This document shows positions 48,058-60,464 of a DNA stretch of 64,000 nucleotides, in pieces (within the stretch, counting starts at the first letter, position 1; each line of letters opens with the position of its first letter). Below the pieces are notes generated by a model. It saw only the letters and a list, made by a program, of their open reading frames with translations, did no database searches and was not told the DNA's origin. The position numbers were made by a program, and so were the translations under genes. Source of the stretch: Physcia stellaris (taxonomy: Eukaryota > Ascomycota > Lecanoromycetes > Caliciales > Physciaceae); NCBI GenBank assembly GCA_018902385.1, contig JABSSW010000010.1:744001-808000 (forward strand), written 5' to 3'.

Positions 48058-48612
48058 ATGGCCGCAAACGAACCCGATACACCGTCGTACCTCTCGCCAT
48101 CGCCTGTAGGCTTCCATATCACAGATCTACAAGCCTTCGTCCGATCATCCTACCTCGCTCCGGTGTCGCAGGACCCAGATAAGGCAGACTGGGCCACTGA
48201 AGCCACCGCGAGTCAGTTCAGCCAAACAGTCCCGAAGTCACCGGCAGGTGATGCAGCTCTACAGCTAGTGATCATAAACAAGTCTAGGGACACGGATCGT
48301 ATCTGCCCGAGCTGTCGGCGCTGGTACAAGTTCGGCGAGCCGGAGCGTCATTATCAGTCCTTCAGCGACTTCCTGAAACGCAACATCTCCAACGGGCCTG
48401 CGATGAGCGCCGAGCAGAGAGAAGAACAAGACCTCTCTGGAATATGCAGCCAAATTTGTATGGATGCCTTGGTGGAGGATCCGGAGGAGACAGACAAAAA
48501 CCACGGCATGGAAATACGGCGATTGGGTTCATGGCTTCAAAAGCGGACAACGAGGGCGAAGGAAGCGCAGACCGGGGCGAAGATTGTGTGGGAGCGCATT
48601 ATTGGCGCCTGA
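48058..48612 (+). CDS. conserved fungal hypothetical protein
   Basis: Single exon of 184 residues with ATG 48058. It contains ICPSCRRWYKFGEPERHYQ and DLSGICSQICMDALVEDPEE, i.e. two short Cys pairs separated by about 55 residues that might bind a metal, and a basic amphipathic C-terminus (LGSWLQKRTTRAKEAQ). I recognise the pattern from unnamed ascomycete proteins but know no function. No signal peptide or membrane span. Confidence 0.65.
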   Translation: MAANEPDTPSYLSPSPVGFHITDLQAFVRSSYLAPVSQDPDKADWATEATASQFSQTVPKSPAGDAALQLVIINKSRDTDRICPSCRRWYKFGEPERHYQSFSDFLKRNISNGPAMSAEQREEQDLSGICSQICMDALVEDPEETDKNHGMEIRRLGSWLQKRTTRAKEAQTGAKIVWERIIGA

Positions 48613-49168
48613 GAGGATTCGGTATTATAACATGCATCAATCGCTGAGGTATATTTCTTTTGAGGTATCTTATTGGCTTCTGACTGACAGGAGGTCGTGC
48701 AGGTCACTAGCAAAGAACTTCTCATGTTTGACCGATGATATCGAGGACCATGAGTCGCTGCGTTCGACATGCCTACCGTACTGGACAGAGTGGGATCGAG
48801 CGGAAGGATAATCGACTTTCAATTGCATGGCTCATGACGTCGGATAGGTCGACTTATAGTCGCACAAGCCATCAAAGTCCGCTTACTCGGAGTAGGCATC
48901 TCACCACTAAAACGTCAGACGCGGTTTTTCGGGCCAAGTGCTGTACCTGGCTAATCAGCGCCTAAAAGCCGCTACTTCCGAGCGATCCAACGGCGTTATG
49001 GAGGTAACAGAGTCTTGCGTCATGTCACAGTTCTCGCCCCCTCACGACCTCGAGGATTAAACGTTCGATGCTTCTTGATCGTTCGATACTTCTCTCATAC
49101 TGCATCAGTCCGGCTATTCGTCCTTGATACCAATCTTCACTCCACACAGTTCACCAGAATCTCCCAAC
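48613..49168. other. intergenic, aldo-keto reductase promoter
   Basis: No gene seen; presumptive promoter of the reductase at 49169. Confidence 0.45.
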
Positions 49169-50200
49169 ATGCCTTCCCCACCACTGCCAACGCGCCAATT
49201 AGGCAAGGATGGACCGCAAGTCACCGCCTTGGGCTATGGTACGATGGGGCTCTCCGCTTTCTACGGCGCCCCGGAGTCTGACGAACTGCGTCTCCAATTC
49301 CTCGACCGTCTCTACGAAAAGGGCTGCTACAACTGGGACTCAGCAGACGTGTACATGGACAGCGAGGACCTGCTCGGAAAATGGTTCGCCAAGAACCCAG
49401 ACAAGCGCAAGGACATCTTCCTGGCTACCAAATTCGCGAACTTGATGAAAGACGGGCAGATGCTCCAGCGCAGCGATCCCGAATATGTGAAGGAGGCCTG
49501 CGCCAAGTCTCTGAAGCGATTGGGACTCCAGACCATCGATCTGTACTACTGCCACCGTGTTGACGGCAAAACGCCGATCGAGGAGACTGTTCAAGCAATG
49601 GCAGAACTCAAGAGCGAAGGCAAGATTCGCTACCTCGGTCTCAGCGAAGTCAGCGCCGATACTCTCCGTCGAGCGTGCAAAGTACACCATATCGCAGCAG
49701 TGCAAATCGAATACTCACCCTTCAGCATGGATATCGAAGATCCGCAAATTGCATTGCTCAAGACCTGTCGCGAGCTCGGTGTCGCTACCATTGCCTACTC
49801 ACCTCTGGGTCGAGGTTTTCTTACCGGCACGATTCGTTCTCCTGATGATTTCGAGGAGGGTGACTTCCGCAAACGTGCTCCGAGATTCAGCGAAGAGAAT
49901 TTCCCAAAGAATCTGCAACTCGTGGATCACATCTCTGCTCTAGCACGGAAGAAGGGCTGTACACCAGGTCAATTGACATTAGCATGGCTGATGAGGCAAG
50001 GGGAAGATATCATTCCTATTCCGGGAACGAAGAAGCTCAAGTATTTGGAAGAAAACATGGGTGCGCTGGATGTCCAGTTATCCGATGGTGAAGACAAGGA
50101 GATCCGCAAGGCGATCGAGGATGCGGAGGTTGTAGGTTCGAGGTATCCCGAAGGCATGGCTGGGAAGCTGTTTGCGGATACGCCGCCGTTGCAGAAGTGA
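49169..50200 (+). CDS. aldo-keto reductase
   Basis: Single exon, 343 residues, ATG 49169 (RQLGKDGPQVTALGYGTMGL start). Catalytic tetrad pieces are visible: the Asp and Tyr in WDSADVYMDSEDLLGKW, Lys in IFLATKFAN and His in IDLYYCHRVD. Substrate/NADPH elements include YLGLSEVSADTLRRA, QIEYSPFSMD, AYSPLGRGFLTG and IIPIPGTKKLKYLEENMGAL. It is an NADPH-dependent carbonyl reductase of the AKR13-like, cytosolic type common in fungi. The substrate is not predictable. Codon usage is strongly biased to C/G endings, suggesting good expression. Confidence 0.93.
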   Translation: MPSPPLPTRQLGKDGPQVTALGYGTMGLSAFYGAPESDELRLQFLDRLYEKGCYNWDSADVYMDSEDLLGKWFAKNPDKRKDIFLATKFANLMKDGQMLQRSDPEYVKEACAKSLKRLGLQTIDLYYCHRVDGKTPIEETVQAMAELKSEGKIRYLGLSEVSADTLRRACKVHHIAAVQIEYSPFSMDIEDPQIALLKTCRELGVATIAYSPLGRGFLTGTIRSPDDFEEGDFRKRAPRFSEENFPKNLQLVDHISALARKKGCTPGQLTLAWLMRQGEDIIPIPGTKKLKYLEENMGALDVQLSDGEDKEIRKAIEDAEVVGSRYPEGMAGKLFADTPPLQK

Positions 50201-50774
50201 TGAAATGGACAACATGACTGCGTATGATCGAGGCGAGGTGGTTTTCAAAACCACAGATCATAAAATTCGAAAAGGGTAGCGAAGCGTATCGTAATTACTC
50301 CCTCTTCGAAATGTATGACAGTCTTTCAAGCGGACAAGCCTCCGCCTGACTTTGTCGGGGTTTTTGAAGTTCCGTCGTTAAAGTATGAAATTTTTGTGCA
50401 CTTTTCACCTACACAGTTTACTCGCATGAGTAGAGGAAACAGCAGATTGCAAGCTGTCCAGACGAGCAGCAGTGAAGGGACAATAAGGCGCAGGCGCACG
50501 CAGACCCTCTGAATGCAAACACAACTAATATTCAGTATGCGTGTATCCCATGCACCGGTGGAGAGTCGCACTTCAAATCTCTCGCCTATAGGTTCCTGGC
50601 AGCGAAGCGTTCGAGGGGGCGATTCGGGGCCTCGCTTCAGTTTATCCTCATCCAAGTGCCATCCCAGTGCATGGGATACACAAATAAGTGATGAAGTCAC
50701 GGATACTTTTGCTCAGGACGGAGCCTGAGCCGTCGCACAATCAGTGCATCCAGCCGTATCACAAGGGTCGGCGA
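50201..50774. other. convergent 3' intergenic region
   Basis: 574 bp between the reductase and phosphatase 3' ends; no gene seen. Confidence 0.45.
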
Positions 50775-52541
50775 TCAAGGCGGCCCCTCCACAAGCACCA
50801 GCTCATCCACCCTCTCCCCTTCATACTCGACGCGCTTCCAGGTCGTCAGGCTCCTAGCATTCGTATCGAGCTCCCATACCCGCGCTCGCCGGCGATAGCG
50901 CTTGTCACCATACGAGCAATATCCTCCGAAGCCAGTACCACCTCCGTAACACAGCCAGGGACCGAGCTGAAGGGGATTAGAGGTGTTCTGTGGCTTCAAA
51001 GCGCAAAAGTCATTCACGTGATCGTGCCCGCAGCCTAGTGCTGCTACGCCTTCTTTGGACAAAGTGTCGTAGAAGTGGGAATTGAAGCTAGGACCCTCGG
51101 TCGGCTCTCTGCGATGACCGCCCCTGATGATAAGATTAGGGTCTGCGTACTCGGAGAGTGGGATATGCATGAACGCCAGAGAGACATGGAAGTGATTGTG
51201 GCTGTCGTTATCCTCACGAGCCTTTCGCAACGCCTGGGATGCGTTGGTGAACCAATCGATTTGGCTTTGCTTGATATAGTCGTAGTCTGGATCCTGTACC
51301 TTGCTCGCTCTCTGCCCGTGGGAATCTAGGAAATATAACGTCGATAGCGGGCGCTGTGACTTTCCGGGTCCGAATACTTGAAGGCAGTAGTTCCCAACGC
51401 CGTCGACCTCCTCTGGTCCTGACTGGCTAAGACTGAAAGGCAAATCCTGCAGCAGCGACATCTGTGCTTCGCCTGCCATGGTGTATCGTCAGCGAGTGTT
51501 GTGGAGCTTTCAAGATACACAACGCGGGCACACCGACTTAGTGACTTCACAAGATTCAGGTCATCAGGACTGTATGAGTGCCTTGCGGCTCGTGGTCTCT
51601 TGGCTCAAGGTCTCTTGGCTCAATTGCGAGTTAAGAAGCCTCTTGATGTAGTATCGATCACTAGCTTAACGCAATAGTTGTGAAAAAAGTTACTTACGTG
51701 ACAAGGCAAAAGTTCCCTCGGCGTCGTGATTGCCGAAAACGGCCGCGTATGGGATCGAACGCTCGACGAAAGGAGCAACCACCTTGAACAGGCTAGATTG
51801 GCTGTCGAGGATGTCATGATGTAACTGATCTCCGGTGAGGATGACAAGGTCTGGCTTTTCAGCATCTAGGATCCTACCAATAAAGTCTACGGTGAGTGGG
51901 TCAGCCACGCATTCCGGAAGAGGCTTCCCGTGGGCATCAACGCGATCATTACAAGTTCCAACACCAGTCACCATATGAGTGTCAGATATTTGGACAATCT
52001 TGAACTTGCCGTCTTCTCTGGCCCTCAATAGCGTTCGGGGGTTTTCTGGTCTCGGTTTTGACGTGCCGCGTCGTACAGTTAATCTTGCGACTGGCACATC
52101 CGACTGCGCGTTCAGCTCGAGCGGCGGGTTTATCAGAGTCCATTGTGGTCGCGGTTCAATGGCATCAGTACCAAACAGTACGTCCACATCTCGTAGGGAC
52201 TGGTCACCAGGACCACTATAGTTGCTTCTTAGTACCCAAATTCCGCCAGGTCGCCTCTCCCACGGTTGGTTCAAGCCATCGCTGGGATGCGGCTTGCCAA
52301 TGCTGACGTTCGTTGCCACCAGGCTGTCAGGAGTGAGCTCTCTCTCGTTTTTCTGCGCTATGTACAACCACGCCCTCTGCTTAGCTGTATGCAGATAGAG
52401 CTCCTTTTCTATGCGGTGCCAGCCAAGTGGTTCTAGCGCGCAACTAGATAGAGAGTCATCTCCAGAGGAAAAGCCTACGGTCAGATCCGTGACCACTGTA
52501 TCGGCGTACTCAAAGCTCATGGTAAGACTTCTGGGCAACAT
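50775..52541 (-). CDS. DCR2-type calcineurin-like phosphoesterase
   Basis: Exons 52541..51698 and 51472..50775; 513 residues. Metallophosphoesterase motifs are in order: FKIVQISDTHM, LVILTGDQLHHD, AAVFGNHDAEG, then AFMHIPLSEY and LGCGHDHVNDF. An N-terminal half with LGWHRIEKELYLHT precedes them, as in fungal Dcr2 proteins. Dcr2 of yeast dephosphorylates regulators such as Sic1 and Ire1; the role here is inferred. The 225-nt intron is long for this window and carries a 15-bp tandem duplication (GGTCTCTTGGCTCAA). The acceptor was placed at 51473 to keep LSR/EAQMSLLQDLP in frame. No membrane anchor is visible upstream of ATG 52541, unlike many relatives, so the N-terminus may be incomplete. Confidence 0.88.
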
Positions 52542-54755
52542 TGGTATCGTAGGATGGGGCCCGGCACTCTACAGCTTCCAAAAGCACCCAGGATCATTGC
52601 CGAGATGTGGATTGACACAGGCATAGTATCACGCTTTCCGAATTAAAGCTGACTTAGTATTGTGGATGCATAGACAGATAGATGCTCAAGGAGGACTTAT
52701 CCTTAAGCACGTGTCCGGCGGCCTGGTTTATTAGGGAGCCTTCTTGCCAATTCAATTTTGTAGACGGCAAACCTGTCACTTTCCGGAATGGTACATGCTT
52801 TAACAGTATTACCACGTCTAAGGATATCAACGCCGATGAGGTTGTACACATCGATCAAGAGGCAATGTAATTCTGCTTCCCATGCATGTGAGAATCTGGA
52901 TATTGCAGCTTAAGCAGCCAAACAGGTCCGTGCACAGGGCGGCAACAAGAGTGAATTTAAGCGCCGGGAATGAGCGCCCCAACTTCCAAGCATCACTGGG
53001 GTTATGTACCCGTTGGTGCCTATTGGCGATCTTGCTGTCAAGCAACATCAAAATCATCGTCCGCTTGTTCAGAGGCTGTCGTTCTGTAGTTCTTCATGCT
53101 TGCTTGACAAATTGCAGGCTGTCAGTCCGGCTACTGTTATTCCCGGTAAGGGTGTTTATCCCCGCCTGGAGGTGTTCATCTACTGCCTGAGGGCGTTGGT
53201 CTACCGCCTGAGGGTGTCCGCCTCAAGGGATCGACGAGAATACGCATCAGTGCACGGGACAAACATGGAAGACCTCCACGGCTCCGTTTCGACAAGAATC
53301 TTTCAACTCATGTAGACAGCCTCTCAGCGTGGCGCTTCCAAAGCAAGGGTAAATTGGAATGAACCCCACCGTTTGCCACCTTCGACGACAACTGTTGGCA
53401 AGAAGTGGTATACTCGGAAGCAGCCATTCGTGCCGCCCACTGACGAATACTCATACGCAATTGCTTGTGTGCCTTCAAAGACAGTGGACCAGTGGAGTAA
53501 GCGAATGCTTTCGGAATTAACAAAAGATGGTTGAGCATCCCGGATGATGTGGGTTCTCAAGTGGTGTGTTCTCCTCCATCTGATCCACCACTACTGTTTT
53601 GCAGTTGCCTCATCAAGACGGCCGATACGAAACAATAATAATGGAAGCGTGGATTTCAACCCCACACGATAAGCGCCAAGCCCTTGGCGGGCCGGGCGGA
53701 TGTGCAAGAGCTTATCTCCACTCTACATGTAATATTCTGCAATCTTCAGCTTCGAACCTCTTCCCTCCTTTGGCCTCGCTTACGGAAAGGAGTGTCTGAT
53801 GGCTATCGACTTCACCCTACCTCAGCACCCCTTGCGCCCTCCAACTATCAATCGTCATCTCATCCTGATCATCATTGGTCTGACACGGCTCCGTGATAAC
53901 CGAGATAAGCAGTAGATCCGTCTCGGTAAGAGCAATAGGATGTGATATACATATCTTCTACGCGTATTAGGACCAGCTATCGGACACCTACCTGCCTGTG
54001 CTTTCCCGTCAACATCACCCTTTCTTCGGTTCGGTAGGCTCCTTCCTCGTACGTCCAACGCCAAGGGCACTTGCTTCTCTTTATAAGTCTTGGTATTCTT
54101 CAGACCGCTGCACTTTTTCGACACTGCGATCTCACTCGTTGCATCTCTCCTTGATATTGTTGCAACCCTTCATAAATATGGTCGGCCCAAATGTGTACCA
54201 GTCGAGCTACAACCATCCCATGCCAAGCAATACCTCACGGATACCATTGCTTATTGACCGCATAGACAACCCGCTTCGAGAAGGTGCTGCTGCCCAAAGA
54301 CTTTGACTCCTTTCGCGATAGTCTGCTCACCTGCTTCATTCGGGTTGATGTGGACATCTCCATCACCATCATATTCCGGCGATTGACTGCAGAAACAGCT
54401 GAGCGGCGTCTGCCGCTTCTTATCAGCTTCTCTTTTCCACAGACTGATCGAATTTCAGCTTTCGACCAGTGTCGATACTTACCTCTTTGAACCGTTTCGT
54501 TCCGCCGCTACTTTAATCTTCAAACATGGTCTCGTGCTTTTTCTCGGAACTTGCGGTGTGAACCTATCACGGCATCTCGAAAGCGAGGAGCACCATGAGC
54601 ATCCTCCCCAAGTTTCGGGGGATCATCCTGTAATGTTTCCATCAGACAAAGGGAAGGGCACTATATAAACTGCCATTGCCCTCCGTAAGAGGTTTCCAAA
54701 ATCCGCAACAGCCTACTAGCATCTTCAGGTAGACTAAGTCAGGAAGCCACTTAAC
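52542..54755. other. gene-poor 2.2 kb
   Basis: No gene supported. It contains the repeat at 53150 and a minus-strand frame at 53560-53324 with protein-like composition that I could not place in a family. Confidence 0.4.
53150..53229. repeat. short tandem repeat, about 22 bp x 3.5
   Basis: Imperfect units around GGTGTTCATCTACTGCCTGA, ending in GTGTCCGCCTCAAGG. Confidence 0.6.
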
Positions 54756-55862
54756 ATGTATACCTCCTTCACTCTTCTTGGCCTCATGGCCACCACTATG
54801 GCTGCCGTCATAGGGGAGAAACCAATCGAGTTCCGTTGCGGCTCGGAGAATCCTCCTGCAGATATCCTTGCCCAGGCTGCAGCAATGAATCGCGGTCCCA
54901 AACCACTGGCTGCTCAGCCAATTGTTGTCCAGACTTATTTCCATGTGGTTACGACTCAGGCCAAAGCTGGAAGCATAACTCAGACCCAGCTTAACAACCA
55001 GGTACGTTCCTCTCAGCTCTACGAATACATCTCAATGACATAGCATAATGCCTCTTAATTCTTCACACGTTCTTTTGTCCTCTTACTTCCCAGCCTTACT
55101 TTCCACCCGCAACCTATGCCTCCTACGCCAAGCAAATCATCACATCCACCTAATTAGGTAGCACACTCACATCCTCACAGCTCGCAGTCCTCAACCGCTC
55201 TTATGGACCAAGCAGCATCTCCTTCACCCTCGTCTCCTCGGACTTCACCGTAAACAACAACTGGGCCACGGGCAACTACGACTCGCAAATGAAGCCCGCC
55301 CTGCGCAAAGGCACCTACAGCAGCCTCAACGTCTACTTCCTCTCCGACCTCGGCGGCGGCCTCCTCGGGATCTGCAACTTCCCCACCAACGCCGCCCCCG
55401 GCAGTAGCACTTACAACCAGGACGGCTGCGACGTCCTCGCCGGCAGCGTACCCGGCGGTGGCGTGACAAACTACGATCAGGGCGGCACGGCGACACACGA
55501 GATCGGGCATTGGTTTGGCCTCTTCCATGTTTTTCAGGGACAGAGCTGCTCTGGCGCGGGCGACTCGGTCAGCGACACCCCGATCCAGAAAATTGCCACC
55601 AGCGGGTGTCCGGCTAGTCAGGATAGTTGCCCGAATGCGGCGGGGTTGGATAATATTCATAACTATATGGATTATAGCTATGATGTTTGGTGAGCCTCTT
55701 TCTTTCCTTGCCTTTTGTTTCAGGCCTTCGTTTTGTCGTCTTTTGGGGATGTGTAAAGAGGAACGGAGATACTGATTGCGGGGGTGTAGTTATACCCAAT
55801 TTACGGCCGGCCAGACCACCAGGATGCAGCAGATGTTCAATACGTATCGTGCCGGTAAGTGA
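54756..55862 (+). CDS. secreted M43 metalloprotease (MEP1/pappalysin type)
   Basis: Exons 54756..55001, 55181..55689, 55790..55862; 275 residues, the usual length. Signal peptide MYTSFTLLGLMATTMAAV, then a propart with VVQTYFHVVT. The zinc site THEIGHWFGLFHVFQ is the HExxHxxGxxH motif of metzincins, and the Met-turn follows in NIHNYMDYSYDV/CYTQFT. Exons end with TRMQQMFNTYRAGK. Intron 1 is 179 nt, intron 2 is 100 nt. Such proteases are extracellular; in pathogens they can act on host proteins. The sharp GC-rich codon use of exon 2 suggests strong expression. Confidence 0.92.
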
Positions 55863-57729
55863 CGCTGGCTTTTGGGTGAAGTTTGAATGGGCTGTTGGGA
55901 ACGGCAATGTTGTCGTAGAGTTACATAGAGCTCTCATTCGGGGCTGAAAAGGGATGATAGGGGTCGTCATTTATACACACACACATACATATGTTGCATC
56001 TTGATCTTGATCTTAGCATCTTCACGACAATATTTTCCATCATAGCTGGTGAGATTTGAGCTATGATACCCATAGGAAAGAAAAGGGTGTTAGATCCGAG
56101 GCCTTTCGACCCTGTTCCGGTTTTCGGATTCGATCCGTACTTTTCTTTTCTTTTTCTATTCCCTGTGACCTGCGTCCTTAATAAATTCTCAAGTTACCAA
56201 AAGTTACATCCAAAAGGCAGGTGATATATCCATCCACTTATCCATTCATTCATTCATTCATTTGTATATCTCTCCTCTCCTTCTCTTTTTCTGTTCCTGT
56301 TTCTGTTTGATGCTTCCGCCCACACCCGACGCACACTCACCACAACATCACCGCGTGATCTATAGCCTCTTCTCTCTCTTCTTTGTATTCAACTCCTCAC
56401 AAGCAAAAGTCGCACATCCACCTCCCATAAAGACACCTCTCCCAAGCACCGTCCTCAGCCCCGACACCACTCCCAGGCACAGTCCTCCCCCCGTCCCTCT
56501 CCTCCCCAACCAATAATCATCTTAAAGCCTCCAAAAACCAAACCCCTTACGCGCGCACCGACCGAAAACGAACAGCTTATCCCCGCAGCGGTAGCTACAT
56601 CAGCTCGGCACGGATGATGAAGGGTCAGAGATGATAAGTGTCTTTTTGACGGGATCGAGATTAGTAGTCAGGGAGACTGTAAAAGAGATTTAAGAGAAGT
56701 GGCCTTCGTCGTGGGGATTGGGATGAGGAGTGCAGCGTTTTTGGCAGCTGGGGTTTGATGAGTGCGATAGTGCCGGGTTCGGTGTGCTTTTTTTATTTGT
56801 GAGATGGGATGCTGGGGGTGATGAGGGATGGTGTGGGTACAGTAGGCAGTTGCGAGTTTTCTTTTTTGATTGCTCGAGATGCGGTGGTGATATGTGGGGA
56901 GAAGTGGTATAGAAGAAGGAGAAGAAGCGAGAGTAGAACTCACGGATTCAAGAGAGATCTGTCATATGTTCTCTGGCTGTTTATATATCAGCAGGCCGCA
57001 CGCTTCGGGGTACATCTGTCCGGTTGTAGACTCCATGTACGGCGCGATACATCGGTTTCCTTCGCTCTTGAACGCTTGAAGTGATAGTTCTACGTATCAG
57101 AAAGTAATCGGAGTCAACACGTAGGAAACTTTGAACATTGGACTCTTCCTGCAGGGAATCACATAACGTGCCAGAGAAGGACATGAATCTAGATGGGCAA
57201 CAGAATAAGTGTATTCCTATTTAAGAGAAACCATTGCCTGCAGCACGCCTTGGGCTCTTGATCTCCCTCCCAGTGAAATAAAGCTGCTGGCGTGGCACAA
57301 GTTTGCTCGACGACGATTCCAATGCACAGAGCTCGATGATGAGAACACTCGGAGGCCAATTGCCTTTGACACCACCAGCATATGGGGTTCGCCATCGAGG
57401 TGCCGACATTATCGCGACCCACTTTGTTGTGACTAGTATCGCGACTAGATACTCTGGTCTGCCTCGGACTTCATGTCCGAGCCAAGATCGTGCGCGAGAA
57501 AGGCTGGGATGACAGGTTGATCATAACGGCACTGGTGAGTTAGGACGCTGCCCGCCCTTAGTTTGTGTTCCGTGTTCTCAAACCTTACACTCTGCGTAGA
57601 TTGAAGGATGGACCATGGTAGCAACGTAGATGTAGCTGCACAAAGCTAACAAAAGCCGTAGTTTCGTAGCTTGTTGCCATGATCGGGATAGCGTTTAACT
57701 GAACAATGGTCAGTAAAGGCTTCGGCGGA
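55863..57729. other. about 1.9 kb without a supported gene
   Basis: Contains (CA)n near 55976, (ATTC)n near 56244 and pyrimidine-rich DNA at 56260-56520; no gene seen. Confidence 0.45.
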
Positions 57730-58387
57730 AACCAGTCCCACCCCATGCAAGATCCAAGGCAATTTGTGCGCGCTATGAAATGGCAGGTTGTTTGGCAGCC
57801 AACATTCATCGTCTTGGTAATCCTGACTCGAATTTCGATCTGCCTGTTCTATTTGCGGACACTTCTCAACTGATCTCTGCTGGCGCTGGGCTCTTCGCTC
57901 CATTGTTGCCTTTATTCTAATCACAACTTCCCTTCGCTTATCATTGTTTTTGTGCAATGTAAGCCCTTCGAAAAGGCGTGGAGTGCAACTCTTCTCAGGA
58001 AGTTTTGGCAGCTGGGGGTTGGTAGAAAATAGGGATGTACAACGATATAATTCCAGTGATAATCGATTGGCTACTCGCCAGTCTTCCTGTTGTCTTCTTG
58101 TGGGACGTCCAGCTGACATCAAGACTAAAGTTGGAATCTGTGCATTGGTGGGTATGGGGTTCTTCACTGGTACCTGTGTGATAGTATGGACAGTCATGTT
58201 TGCTCGTGCTTCTTCCGCCGGACAGGCTGCCGATTTCAGCTGGACTACAACAGACTTGAGAGTATGGGGTACACTAGAAAACCAGGTTGGCCTCATTGCA
58301 GCTTGCATTCCGACTGTCAAGTCACTTTATGTCCAGGTAACTTCCTCTGTTTATACTAGATGGAGCAAAGGAAGGAGTAGCAGATGA
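57730..58387 (+). pseudogene. PTH11-like rhodopsin-domain gene, decayed
   Basis: Pieces of the family occur in order but in changing frames: WQVVWQPTFIVLVILTRISI then CLFYLRTLLN, FVQCKPFEKAWSATL, PVIIDWLLASLPVVFLWDVQ, and KTKVGICALVGMGFFTGTCV with NQVGLIAACIPTVKSLY. Near 58115 the frame must shift by one base between FLWDVQL and TKVGICAL; at least two other breaks lie upstream. No introns with good borders explain all of them. It was a seven-span putative receptor similar to the gene at 45058. Confidence 0.6.
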
Positions 58388-59028
58388 TACGCTGCGCACA
58401 GCGACGACCAGCTGCACCAACTCAAGCCAGCGCCTGCGAAGCCAGAGCTACACGCTAGACCAAAGAGCCATAACATTGAGGCATATGATCATGGGGCCCA
58501 GAAGAAGCAGGGAGCCCAAGTTTCCATAGAGGAGTTCAACGAGCGGAGATCCCTAAGCACTAGGAATTATGTTTAGGCGAGCCCATGGTAATTACACTTT
58601 ACTAGTGTAGGTCGACATGACTTTAATGACTATTCCAATGTTTGTAAGTATCATACTCGACCAGTAACGTGCGAATCTTATCCTACGAGACACCATCATC
58701 CAACAACTGATGAGATTCCATTGCAAGGGGCCTTGTGAAGCTCTCATTTACAAGGCTTCGACCTTTATTGCTCTCAAAGATAGTTTGTGCTATCTTCAGA
58801 GATCTTTGCGCTGTACTTTCAACTATATTTTATGCTTGGATATTCCAATGGTAGCAGCTTCGGAAGTGCGCCAGCGTCACATCGTAATGATTCTTTCCAG
58901 ATCAATGAAGCTTATCTCCGATCTATATGTCTTGGTGACCATGACAGGGTGTTGCTGGTGTACCTGGTAGATCTAGAATGCGAGAGTCCACCTTTATCAA
59001 CTTTAGTAGATCGATGAGCACTTGAAGT
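58388..59028. other. no supported gene
   Basis: Includes a likely decayed cytosolic tail of the PTH11-like relic up to about 58580; otherwise nothing recognised. Confidence 0.4.
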
Positions 59029-60464
59029 TCACTTCTTTATGAACCTGCTAAAGAGTAAAATGGCCATTACCATGGAGCTTGCAAACATACAGATCCCACA
59101 GTAGGCGACGACCCACTCGTACTTTTCCAATCCGTATTGTTTAGTGTTAGCCTGTTTCAGCAACAATGCGGCACTAATTGGACCCGTGATGACATTTCCA
59201 ACTCCTTTGAGAAACGAGAAAATTCCGAAGGTCACAAAACCAATTGTCGGGTCATTGCCCAGTGTTTGTCCCATTTTGGGCCACAAGGCGACATAGCCAC
59301 CACCGAAGAAACCATAGAGCAAAGAAAAGATTATTAATGGTGGCAGCGAACGGCCAAGCCCCCAAAGTGTGAGTGTGGCTATGCATGTTAGAGATGGAAG
59401 CACGAATGCGAGCGTCTGAACAGAAACTCTCTTGTCTGAGAGCCAACCATTACCGATCTGGCCAAAAACCTGCGCGAGAGAAACAAGTGCAAGTAGGAGA
59501 GCACCGACGGAAGACTTATAGCCAAGAGCATTGGCGTAAGAAGGTAAGTAGATTAGTGGATAGAAGAAGCCAAGTCCCTGAAAGAATCCAGATAAAGCAA
59601 AGAAATAGAAAAGTGGCCTCTTGAGGAAAGACAAATTTGTCTTTCGGTCAATATCAGAGTGTGAAGGCGGCAGACGACCTTTGAGGAGAGGCAAGCACGG
59701 TCCAGTCAGGATGGTTAGAACGACCGCGAACACACGAAGCGTTGTAGCATAACCGTATTTGTCGAGCAAAGCTGCCAGGATGAAGGGTAGCCCTGTACCG
59801 CTGAGCCCTGTCGCAGCACACATTATACCAAACGCGAGTCCGCGCTTTTCGACAAACCATTCGTTCAGCATGCTGACTACCGGAAAGAACATGATTGTGA
59901 CGCCAGTGCTGTAAGTCACCCCCTGGAACGCTATGAGGAATCCAACGGATTTTGCGAAGCTAGCCGCTACAAGGCTCAGTATGGTCATCGCCCATCCGAT
60001 CCAAATCATCTGCTTTTGCCATTGTGGCCAGCGTCTTATGAGGGGCGTCATCACAGGTGCTCCTAAGTAAAACATGCCAGTAGCTAAGGTACCAATGACG
60101 GGAATGTTTCTGTTTCCTTGGAAAGGTTCGTTGACAGAGTAGTAATTCTGGAAGACACCGTAAGAGAGCGCAAAGCCTGGAGCGATAGGTCAGATACATA
60201 TTTGCGAAGAGCAGGTAATGGAGACTGACCCCACTGAATGGCCTCCATCATGAAGGCAGCGAACAGGAATTTCCATGCTACTAACCCACCATCGGCTCGT
60301 GGTATAGCTTGTTCGCTTGATTCTGCGACTTGGAAGGTCGAGTTGACGCGGGCTTCTCCTGCAAATTCGCTGTTTTCCACAGACTCTGTAGCTCTTATAG
60401 TCTGCGGCCTTCTTTTGTCGCCGTGCCTGGAAACCCTTATCAGATCCCGGCGCCATCTAGACAT
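59029..60464 (-). CDS. monocarboxylate-type MFS transporter
   Basis: Exons 60464..60230 and 60176..59029; 460 residues. The N-terminal cytosolic stretch (about 60 residues) leads into DGGLVAWKFLFAAFMMEAIQ/WGFALSYGVFQNYY, the family's opening motif. Later blocks: GTLATGMFYLGAPVMTPLI, NEWFVEKRGLAFGIMCAATG, GFFYPLIYLPSYANALGY, FGQIGNGWLSDKRVS and GPISAALLL. About 12 spans, plasma membrane or organelle. Fungal MCT-like carriers move monocarboxylates or small organic acids; the actual substrate is unknown. ATG 60464 was used; translation from a non-ATG codon upstream was not accepted. Divergent from the hydratase at 61040. Confidence 0.88.

Noticed and set aside
53324-53560. Minus-strand frame with protein-like composition
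   Set aside because: No start, no motif and no adjoining exon; insufficient support.
54642-54944. 100-codon minus-strand frame opposite the M43 protease start
   Set aside because: Antisense of the signal-peptide exon; no independent evidence.
57646-58320. 224-codon minus-strand frame
   Set aside because: Lies antisense to the PTH11-like relic, whose motifs explain the sequence.
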